Assembly: GCF_901000735.1 (NCBI RefSeq)
Contig: NC_081551.1
Coordinates: 13,638,906-13,702,905 of the forward strand
Length of the DNA: 64,000 nt
Direction of reading: 5' to 3'
Origin: Corylus avellana
Taxonomy: Eukaryota; Streptophyta; Magnoliopsida; Fagales; Betulaceae
Position numbers and translations under genes: made by a program. This document shows, one piece after another, positions 44,840 to 55,400 of this stretch; the stretch's first letter is position 1, and every line of letters starts with the position of its first letter. The notes under the pieces are model-generated. The model was not told the origin of the DNA. It searched no databases and saw only the letters and a list, made by a program, of their open reading frames with translations.

Positions 44840-45712
44840 TGTTAAGTGCTAAAATATTCACATTTTCAGCCCTTAACTTGCATATTTTAATCCTCTGGTT
44901 TTAGTTAATTAGGTCATTTTAATTTCTTTTTGTGTTTTCCATACTTTTGTTGGCTTTTGGAAGAAAATAGATTAAATCTGGAAGATTTGGGCTAAAAGAG
45001 AGAAGATGGGAAAAATAGGAGTCCCTGGCACTGCGATCGATCACATAATACCTGCGATCGAGTGCAGTACCAGAGAAGACATAGCACGAAGTAGGCCATG
45101 AGCGATCGAGTGCATAACAAAAGAGGATCGATCGCACCCATGCACAGGAGACATATCAAGTGGCGGCCAGATTGTCATTCTTTCCATATTAGGGTTTTCC
45201 AACTCCCAATTGTAATAAGTTTTGAAACCCTACAAAATTCCTAGGTTTACTAGTTTGTCAAGGACTTCTAAAACTTACAAATAGACCCTTAAGCCTCTAG
45301 AGTAGGAATGCTTTTAAAGGAGAAGAATAGGAGCTCTTCAAGTTTAAGTCTCGGGTTTATTCTTTTCCTTTCTTTTATTTTATGAAGATGTTTAACATCA
45401 ACTTTATGTGTAACTAATTTAATTAGTAGGGCTAGATTGAAGCCCTAGTTATGTTTTGTTAATATTCAATATTGGCGCCTTTGTGATGATCTTGTTATGA
45501 TATCTAACTTGATTGATACCTAGTTTTATGAATTCCTCATATGTGTGTGCCTGATTAACATGTGCATGTGGTATGGACTAGTTAGTTAAATCAATTTGGA
45601 TGACTGAGTCCTAGATTTAACATAAGTAACAAAAGATATCCACACCAGATTCTTGGGTTAATCAACATGGGGAACCGGGATTACACACCCATGCCCTAGG
45701 CCTCATGTGTTT
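44840..45712 (+). mobile_element. Athila-like LTR, 5' part, in front of gag
   Basis: It starts TGTTAAGTGCTAAAATATTC and matches the reverse complement of the LTR at 36,555-37,903 up to GGCCTCATGTGTTT, where homology stops. GCGATCGATC words lie at 45,035-45,140. The last ~480 bp of the LTR and the primer site are missing before the gag region. Confidence 0.75.
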
Positions 45713-45954
45713 AAGTATGCACTCCAACAGAAATTCAGCAAGCTGCACTCAAGCCCTCCACTCCTGCGCTCACACTCATTTGCGGTAGTACGCTCGAGTG
45801 CACTCTACAAGTGCGATTGAGCACACCAACAATAGTCTACATCCAAACTCTAGGGCATCTAAGGGCCGTTTGTGAGCTTTAATTTTTTTGTCTTAGTTTG
45901 TCTTGATTTTTTTTTTTTGTTTCTGTTTTTATTTTCTTTTTCATTTTATGTTAG
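45713..45954. other. leader between LTR and gag
   Basis: It contains GCTCGAGTGCAC-type words (45,790-45,815) and a poly-T stretch (45,907-45,918). No gene. Confidence 0.4.
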
Positions 45955-48640
45955 GTCGTCGTTCTTTGTCTTTGCCATTAATTACTTGCGACCTCGACAT
46001 TGAACACACTCTTAGACAACTTAGAGTTGAAAGAAATTCTAAATTGCTAAGAGCACACACCACTGAGACCATGGGTGACCATGTGGCTTTGAGAGACCAC
46101 TATCTCCCTATCACTTACACTACTCCCACATGTCGCCGGCTGGCGGAGATTACAATAGCCCACTATGAGATTAAGCCTAGCACTATACAGACTTTACCTT
46201 CGTTCCTATGGCTTAGCACTGAAAACCCTTATGACTTCCTCAGTGATTTCGAAGCAATCTGTTCTACCATTAAAATGGCAGGTTTCACTGAGGACGCCCT
46301 AAGGATACGTCTGTTTCCTTTCTCCCTCAAGGAAAAAGCCAAACATTGGTTCCAGTCCTTAGCACCCAACTCCATCACTTCTTGGGCTCAATTGCGACAA
46401 GAATTTCTTAAGAAGTAATTTTCCCATAGGAATGACCAATGATACTAGGAGAGCTATCACTAGCTTCTCCCAATATAAGGGAGAACATTTCCATGAGACC
46501 TGGGACAGGCTGAAGGACTTGCTTATCATGCCCACACCACGCTGTCCCAAAATGGCAGCTAGTGCAGAGTTTCTATGATGGTTTGACCGAGTCCAATAGA
46601 AATATGGTAGATGCATCTTGTGGGGGAACATTCATGTTGAAAAGTGAAGATGAAGCATGGTCTATGTTTGAAAATTTGAGTACTAATCCTCTTCAGTAGG
46701 TTTCCACCAGACGGAGGGCACCAACATCTAAAGCACCAAAGACAGAGAGTCTTTTTGGAGTAGGATATTCCTCAAACATGGCCACCCAAGTAGTTGAGAC
46801 TATCACCAAGAAGCTAGATCAATGGATGACTGCTAGTTTTGCTCCTAATACTGCTCACTTGCACACACTACTTGAATCATGCTCATTCTGTTCTAGTCCT
46901 ATGCATCATGTAAATGACTGCTCTACTGCTGAAAATTATACTGATGTTTTTAATGAGTAGGTTAATGCAGCTTTCTCAAGACTAGGTCATGATCTGTATT
47001 CCAATACCTACAACCCGGGGTGGAGAAATCATCCCAACTTCTTATGGAAGAATCCAAATTCAGGCAAATCAGCCCCAAGGCCACATAATCAAGCTCAATC
47101 CAACAGGCAGCCTACCAACCTCAATCCACTTACCGGCCTCCACAGCAGCAATACCAGGCCGCACCATCTCCTCGATCGGATTCTGACTTCTAAGATCAAA
47201 TGTTGAAAAGTCAAGATCACCTGTTGAAAACCCATGATCAGATGTTGAAAATTGTGAGTGAGATAAGTCAGACTATGAAATCTCAACAGGAGACAGTGAA
47301 CTCACACTCCCAATCCATTGCCAAGCTAGAAGTTCAAGTCGGACAACTTGCCAATGCCCTCAATAGGAGGGACAAAGGAAAGCTTCCAAGTCAGCCAGTG
47401 ACCAACCCTAGGGGACTATACATGGTAGAAGGAGGCACATCTCATCTAGAGCAAGTTCAAGCAGTCAACACGTTGCGAAGCAGAAGACTGGTTGACAATC
47501 ATCTAGAAGAAAAGAAGGATGAACAAATTGAGGCCCCACAGAATCTACATCAGGACAAGGGTAAACAAGTAAGCATCGAGGCATCTTCATCATCTGCCCC
47601 CACTCCTGAGGTACCATATGAGCATAAGGTCCCATTCCCAGAGCGGCTTAAGGCACCCTTCCACTTCGGGAAACAAGTAGAGAAGATACAAGACATGATG
47701 GAAACCTTCAAGCAGGTCCAAATCAACATCCCACTCCTTTATGCCATCAAGCAAATTCCAGCCTATGCAAAATTTCTCAAGGACTTGTGCAGTCAAAAGA
47801 GGAAGAATCGGAAGCACATTCCCAAGAAGGTCATTCTCACCAAGCAAGTAAGCTCTCTGATTCAGCATAACACTCCTCCAAAGTTCAAAGACCTAGAGCC
47901 CTTACAATTTCGTGCATCATTGGAAACACTGAAATTGAAATTGAGAGAGCTCTCCTCGACTTAGGAGCTGGTGTTAATCTGCTTCCATACTCTGTATATC
48001 AGAAAATGGGCTTAGGGGAGTTGAAACTGACAAGTACTATCTTGCAATTGGCTGACTGCTCAATCAAGAAACCATGTGGGATTGTGGAAGATGTCATTAT
48101 CAAGGTGGACAAGTTCTACTATCCAGTTGACTTTATAGTTTTGGACACAGAACCGGTCTTAAATCTAGAGAAGCAGATTCTTGTCATCCTTGGGCATCCT
48201 TTCCTCGCCACAGCCAATGCATGCATCAATTGCCGGACCGGAGTAACGAAGATCTCTTTTGGAAATATGAAGATTAGATTGAACATCTTCAATGCCTTTG
48301 AGAATGCACCTGATCAGAATGCATGTTTCTTTTTGGAGGACATTGGAGAAACTGTTGAAGACCCACCTGCTGATCCTCTATCTGAAGCCCCATCATAGGG
48401 CAACCCATCGGAGCCTATGCCTCTCACTTCAAGTACTTCACCACCTGATGACAACCCTATAGGGGACATATTTCATTCAGAGGTTGCTGAAGTGGATTTC
48501 ATTGGGGTGGAAAATTTTTTGGCAAACTCCCTGGCTACCTCAATTTTTGAGAACTCCCATAAAGACAAAAGGTTGATCATGAAACCAGTTCGGGACAAAA
48601 ACCCTGAACATCGTCTTGGGGAGCATCAGGACCTATAAGC
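45955..48640 (+). pseudogene. Athila-like Ty3-gypsy gag-protease remnant
   Basis: Gag is open to 46,419 and shows LPSFLWLSTENPYDFLSDFE, DALRIRLFPFSLKEKAKHWF and SWAQLRQEFLKK, the gag domain of Athila-type elements. Further gag text follows with shifts, including a CCHC knuckle CSFCSSPMHHVNDC at 46,880-46,921. Then 47,200-47,964 is open for 254 codons with a coiled region (KSQQETVNSHSQSIAKLEVQ) and a Pro/Glu-rich linker. The aspartic protease follows: LLDLGAGVNLLPYSVYQKMG (active-site Asp codon at 47,958), then VILGHPFLATANACINCRTG, ending at 48,398. Reverse transcriptase, RNase H and integrase are absent. Several frameshifts and stops make it inactive. Confidence 0.88.
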
Positions 48641-48879
48641 TGAGAGAAGTAGTTTCGGGATGGTAAGAGGAATCCTCTTCCTTGTGAAGTGCTACATGAT
48701 CATAAAGAAGAAGGGATGGAAGAGCTTGCTTGGACTTCTGAAGGATCGAGGTAAGATCCTTCAGAACTTGTACTTCAATTGAGAAATACCTCATAGGATC
48801 AAGTGCAGACCCTGTGCGCTCGACTTCTTACTTCACCAGGGTACCAGTTCCTTCCCAAAGCTTGTGCCTTTTTTATCCA
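48641..48879. other. broken junction after the protease region
   Basis: Degraded pol leader; no clear motif. An inverted LTR fragment follows. Confidence 0.4.
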
Positions 48880-49386
48880 CACCTATTCCTAGAGGTTAAT
48901 AGGTCTATTTATAGGCTTTAGAAGTCCATGTTACACTAGTAAACCTAGGAAATTTGTAGGGTTTTATTTCAATTACAAGTGAGAGTTGGAAAACCGTAAT
49001 ATGGAAAGAATTACAGTCTGGCCACCGCTTGATGTGTCACATGCGCACGGGTGCGATCGATTGCAGCCCGTGAGCGCTAGATCGCATGTCTGCGATTGAG
49101 ACTCTTCTGTTGTGCGCTCGATCGCACATGGCAGCTTTGCTGCTTGTCTTCTCTGGTAGTGCGCTCGATCGCAGGTTCCCTGCGATCAATCGCACTGTCA
49201 GGGACTCCAACTTTTCCTAATTTCTCTCTTTGAGCCCAAATCTTCTAGATTTACTTCATTTTCTTCCAAAAGCCTATAAAAGCATGGAAAACATATAAAA
49301 GAACTAAACTAGTATAGTTCAACAAAAACTAAAGGATTAACCAATATAAGTTAAGGACTAAAATATGAATATTTTGGCACTTAACA
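48880..49386 (-). mobile_element. Athila-like LTR fragment, inverted
   Basis: The plus strand matches the last ~500 bp of 36,555-37,903: TAGGTCTATTTATAGGCTTT, GAGAGTTGGAAAACC, then GCGCTCGATCGCA words at 49,045-49,200, ending TTTGGCACTTAACA. It faces opposite to the LTR in front of gag, so the two are not a normal LTR pair. Confidence 0.75.
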
Positions 49387-50990
49387 ATCCCCATAATTGT
49401 TTATTATGTGTGCGGAGGCATTGAGCTCAATACTTCACCATTCGGAATGAACGGGATATCTAGCTAGTGTTCCGACATCCAAAATTGGCCCACGTTTAAA
49501 CCATTTATTTTTTTGCCAATGATAGTTTACTTTTTTGAAAGATAAATTAATCCTTGGAATGGCATAGGCTGTTGCAGATTTTGGAAGATTATGAAAGGGC
49601 TTTGGGACAAAAATTAAATAAAGATAAAACCTCCATATTTGATGTCACAAGGAAAATGAATCAAAGATCCACTGGATGAGCTAGGAGAAAATTGGGCATT
49701 AAAAGACAAAGGGTGGTATGGATTTTAGAGATTTATTCTTCAACAAAGAACTTTTGGAAAAATAGTGTTGGCACATTTTTACATAATCCTCAGAGCTTGG
49801 CAACATGGATCATGAAGGCAAAATATTTCTCAACAGGAACAGTGATAGACATGGCATTGTGCAAGACCGTCTTTTGCTTGGAAAAGTATATGCTTGGCAC
49901 GTGAATTATTACAAAAGGGGCTTATTTGGAGAATTGGGAATCAAAAGGCAGTTAAAATTTGGGATCATAAATGGCTGCCAACTCTAACAACTTATTTTGT
50001 CCAATCACCAAGGAAGATGCTAATGGAAGATGACAAAGTTGTGGAATAGATAAATCTTGACACGAAGTGGTGAAATCAGGCTTTAATAAAATATTTCTTT
50101 TTAGAGGATGAGGCAGAAGTAATATGTAAAATTCCTTTAAGTCGATGTTGCGACAAGATGTGGTGACATTGCTCGGTACTACTTCGGAAGAGTTTACAGT
50201 TTGAAGCGCATATTGTATGAATAAAGAGAGGAAAGAGATGCTTCAAGGCGAAAGTTCAAAAATATCAAGAGATAGTAGACTCTGGAAGATAATTTGGACA
50301 CTGAAGGTACCGAATTCTATCAAAATGTTCTAGGCTTGCAATGATCTCCTCCAAACCGGGGCGAATCTAAAAAAAATAGTTATTGTGAAGGATCCTATAT
50401 GTATTTTCTGTAATTTGGAGAGTGAAAGCTTTTTTTGTATCTTGTGGAGTTGTCCCTTGACTAATGATGTTTGGAGGGAATGTGGTAAAAAAAAAAAAAA
50501 GAAGTGTAATAGGGGTGGAGACACTTTTATAGATGTGTTGGAGGAACTGATTTGACAAGTGGTGTACAAAGGAGGATCTAGATCTTTTTGCAGTGATTAT
50601 AAGGAGCATTTGGTTCTGAAGAAATAAAGTGATCCATGGGGGAGAGTTTATTCTGCCAAATCAACTGATTCAAGAGGTTGTAATTGCCTTGAACGAATAC
50701 CCTATAGCCAATGCCAAAGATGAGGTAACTAAGCCATAAACAAAGCCAGAATCACGCATGAAATGGAAAAACCCACAACAATGTAATTATAAGGTGAATT
50801 GGGATGTGGCTATTGATTTTGCCCATGGAGGCTTGAGAGTAGATACCATTGTGAGGAACCACCAGGGAAGGTGATTGCTACTAGAAGTCTTACTATATGT
50901 ATTATAGCAGAGGTTGTGGTGGCGGAAGCAATAGCAGCATTGAATGTAGCAGAACTCAGTCAAGATTTGGGGCTCTCAAGTATAATTTTC
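49387..50990 (+). pseudogene. LINE (L1-type) 3' remnant
   Basis: From about 49,500, broken frames read LQILEDYERALGQKLNKDKT (end of a reverse transcriptase) and GWYGF-RFIL. A zinc-binding zf-RVT region follows (ACNDLLQTGANLKK, KDPICIFCNLESES, LWSCPLTNDVW; 50,330-50,480). An RNase H segment GKVIATRSLTICIIAEVVVA and EAIAALNVAELSQDLGLSSI ends near 50,985. Many stops. The RNase H domain is cut where the next LINE begins. Confidence 0.8.
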
Positions 50991-52469
50991 GAGGCTCTCT
51001 TCTTCTCTTTCAACCTTGGTCTCCTAACCCAGCTATTGATGAAGTTAAGCTTCTTCTCTATTCATTCTGGTTGCAAGTGCATAATCTTCCTCATCAGAAT
51101 ATGACAACAAAAAATGCCATTAGGATTGGCAAAGGGTTGGGTAAGCTTTTGGAATTAGACAATAATAACTCCTTAGGTCTCATTTGCTGTCAGTTTATTC
51201 ACTTCAAAATTGAAATCAACACTTCTCTACCTCTTGCTTCAGGATTATATATTCCTTACTCAAGTAAGGAATCTCGTTGGGTCAGCTTCAAATATGAAAG
51301 ATTAGATGATTATTGTACTCTTTGTGGACTCATTGGACATTTGAAAGGTGTTTGTCCTACTCCAAAAACTTTGGCTGCACTAGAGAAATATGATATTTCT
51401 CTTAGAACTTCCTCTTACACTAGCCCAAAGATGGTCTTTAATGATCAACTACCAATGCAATCTTCTGACTCTGCATGCCCATATCCTCTAATAAATGATC
51501 CCACCAGCCTATACCTATTTTTCTACGCCTACCTTTCCCTTGTCTCCCAGCTGGAATCTACAGCCAAGTAAATAATATGCTGATCTATCCCACCCACCAA
51601 AACCGGCCCACCTTTCTAAGAAACTTCTTAACTTATTGGGCCCAAAATTCTAATAACCCAAGCCTTAATGGACCTCCCCCTCCATTTCATTTAACCCCTC
51701 CTTTAACCCAAACCCATCCCCTCTCAAACCGGCCCACCTATTTCCAAATTACCCAAACCCCAAATGCCCCATCTTCATGGAAAATTCCTACCCATCCTCA
51801 CAGCCCCTCAACGATTCTGTCCATATTCCCTAGCTAGATCACGTCCCCTTGCTCCCTCTTCTTCTCCTTCCTCCTCTCCAAACCTCCATTACCCCCACCC
51901 CACCTCCTATACCATCTCCTCCTACTCCCCCACTTATTTCTACTTTGCTCAATGGAAAAGGAAAGTCAAAGATCACATTTTCTGATAATGATATACCTCT
52001 TGCCTTTCTAAAGAAATCTCGCCATGGGCAGCATGTTTCCACGGAATCCTTAACTAGCTTGGAGATTGCTTCTCTGTCTCTTACTAAGCTTCAAGATTCT
52101 GCTCCTCCCAAAGGACCAATTCAAGCTTTCATCACCAGCCCTCTCCATGGGCATTACAGACAGAATTTGGACACCTTGCCTCAATCGGTTTTGCCTTTTG
52201 CTCATGGTGCCTAGGCTGCCTCTATCTTGATTATTGCACCCTCTATTAATATATCTGAAGAGAGTACTTCTATAATAGCCTCTGTAGCTGAAGCTCTAGC
52301 ACCTTCACGCCGTTTTTTCAGAGCTCTAAGAGGAAGACATAGGCTCTTCAATGATTCTGTGTATGGTAATGAGTTAGACAACCAATCCTCTCCTTCTCAT
52401 GTTACTTCTGCCATGAAGGATTTGAAGATTTTGGAGGCTGACCTAGTGAGGCCACTTCGCCCTACATGA
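50990..52469 (+). pseudogene. LINE ORF1 (DUF4283 and zinc-knuckle protein)
   Basis: The first 190 codons are open: SLLLFQPWSPNPAIDEVKLL, FWLQVHNLPHQN (the DUF4283 core), then WVSFKYERLDDYCTLCGLIG and HLKGVC, which is a C-x2-C-x4-H-x4-C knuckle. A Pro/Ser/Thr-rich region follows with stops (51,577-52,000), then FSDNDIPLAFLKKSRHGQHV. ORF1 proteins of plant L1 elements bind the element RNA. The product is broken by at least three stops. Confidence 0.8.
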
Positions 52470-55400
52470 AGTTCTTGGCTTGGAATTGCAAAGGGTTATC
52501 CCGTGCCTATGCAATTCGTAGCTTAAGGGGTAAGATTTGAAAACATTCGCCTGATATTCTCTTTTTGCCTGAAACAAAAAATCAACCTTTACATGTTGTT
52601 TTTGTTCTCAATAGTCTAGGATTTTTATTTTATTTTATTATTATTTTTATTTTATTTTATTATTATTTTTTTTTTATGGCTCATGCTCCTCCCTCTAGTT
52701 CTAAAGGAGGCGTTTTGTTAGCATGGCGCAATGGTGTGGATCTAGAATGTATTTCGACTACTGTTAATATAATAAATGTTTGGTGCTATTATGATCCTCC
52801 TAATAATCCTTAGTTCGTTTCATGTATATATGGTCCTCCTGTACAAAAAAAAAAATCTGATTTTTGTGACTCTTTGTTGAATGCGAGTAAGGATTATAGT
52901 TGGCCTTGGTTGTGTATTGGTGATTTTAACATGATTCTATCCCAATTTGAAAAATATGGTAGTAGACCTTACGCATGCTCCTCTAAAGATCCATTTCATA
53001 GCTTTCTAGATTCATTTGGAATGGTTGACCTAGGTTTTTCTGGTAACGTTTTTACTTGGTCTAATAAAAGACAAGGTCATCATCTTATCAAGGAACATCT
53101 TGATCAAGGTCTAGCTAACTCTTAATGGATTCATTGTTTCCCCATTTCTCTGTCCAACACCTTCCTACGCACACCTCTGACCATAATCCAATCATATTGG
53201 ATACAGCAACCTCCAATCATTCACTCCCTCGTCCTTTTAGATTTGAAAAATTTTGGACTTATGATCCAACTTGTAGCTTAGTTATCTCCAATGCTTGGGT
53301 TAATTTTTCTGATGGCTCTCCCTCTTATAATTTATCCAGGAAGCTCAAAACTACCAAGGCAGCTTTAAAAATTTGGAATTCCACTCACTTTGGAAATATC
53401 CAAAACTGGATTGCTTCTACTCTTCGTCTACTTGACTTTATTAAATAGTTTATGCCTTCAACTCAATCTTTTGATAAAGAATTAATTCTCCAAAAGCTTT
53501 GGATGATCTTCTTCTTCAAGAAGAATCTCTATGGGAAATAAATCGAGCTATGGCTTACATGCAAAGACTTGAATACGAAGTTCTTCCATACACCTACTAT
53601 TATCAAAAGGCAAAGGATTGCTATTGATTTTCTAAAGCTGCCTTATGGGGTGTGGACTTCTGATAGATTGAAAATTGGTAATTGTTTTACCTCTCACTTC
53701 AAGACATTATTTTCCTCATTTGTTCATAATATAGACGAGGTTCTCTTATCTCTTTTTGATAATTGTATCTCTTATGACGAAATTGTTTCTCTTTGTACTA
53801 TTCCCTCAGAACAAGAAATCTTCTATGTCTTATCTAGTCTTGGATCTACAAAAGCTCCTGGCTTTGATGGGTTTACTACATTCTTTTATAAGAAATATTG
53901 GACATAGTCAAAGATGTGGTGATTTCAAGCATCTAGGACTTTTTTTTTTTTTTGAGAATAATCATCTTCTAAAAGAGCAAAATCACTCTTTTATTGCTCT
54001 TCTTCCTAAACAATTGGGTGCTTCATCTGTGCATCATTTCAGACCTATTAGCATGTGCAATATTATCTACAAGATCATCTCAAAAATCTTGGCCAATAGG
54101 TTCAAAGGTTTGCACTATCATTTTATTTCTCCTTATCAATCCACTTTTGTTCCTTATTGGAATATTCAAGATAATTCAATTATGGCTTATGAACTTCTTT
54201 ATTCCCTCAATTCAAAAAAAGGACGAGGAGGGCTAATAGCTATCAAAATTGATATGGAAAAGGCCTTTGATCGAATGGAATGGAGCTTTCTTCTAGCCAT
54301 TTTATCAAAACTTGGATTTCATCCAACTTGGATCAACCAGATTAGAATTTGTATTACTTCTCTGTCATTCTCCATTCTCATCAATGGAAGTCCTTTTGGT
54401 CTTTTCGGCCCAACTAAAAGGCTTCGTCAAGGGGATCCTTTATCGCCATTTCATTTTATTCTTGGTACAGAAGTCATTTCTCATCTTCTGCTTCGTCAAG
54501 AATCTCTTGATCTTCTTAAAGGTATCAAAATTGGCCGAAATTGTTCTCCGATTACTCATCTTCTGTTTGCAGATGATCTTATTCTTTTTGCAAAAGCAAC
54601 ATCTTTAGAGGCTATTATTCTCAAGTCTTGCTTAGACAAATATTGCCTTCAGTCTAGACAGGCAATCAACGTTTCCAAATCTTTTGTCCACTTTAGCAAA
54701 AATATTGCAACATCTACTATCAACAATATCAATGGCATTTTTCCCTACAAACGGGCTTCAATGTCTTCTAAATATCTCGGTTTACCCATTTTCTTTGGTA
54801 AATCAAAATCAACAGCTTTTCAAGATATATTGGAGAAGTTTTCAGGCAAAATCGAGGGATGGTGAGCTAAAACTTTGTCCCAAGCTGGGTGGACAATGCT
54901 TATTAAATCGGTAGCGTCTACGATTCCATCTTATGCAATGAGCACTTATCTTCTCCCAATCTCTCTGAGCTCTTAACTTGATAGAAAGTTCAAAAACTTT
55001 TGGTGGGGATTCTCAAAAGATAAATCCAAAAATCTCTCCCTAAAATCGTGGAGCTCCATATGCCTCTTGCGAGAATTGGGTGGTCTAGGTTTTTGATGGA
55101 TGCATGATTTTAATCTAGCTCTCATTGCCAAGCTAGTTTGGAAATTATTATCAAATTCTAATTGTCTCTAGGTCAAATAGCTTCAGAACAAATACATCAA
55201 ATATGGGAATTTCATCTCCTCCCCCAATCATTCTTTAGCTTCCTGGCTCTAGAAAGGTATTCATAAAATTAAATCTTTTATTTCTAGCGGGAGCTTGTCT
55301 AAGTCTCAAGAACCTCCTCTTCTCCAATCTGGTCTTCAAATTGGATCCCTACCATTCACTCTTTCAAGCCTATGCCAAAATTCCCCAACAATCGCAATAT

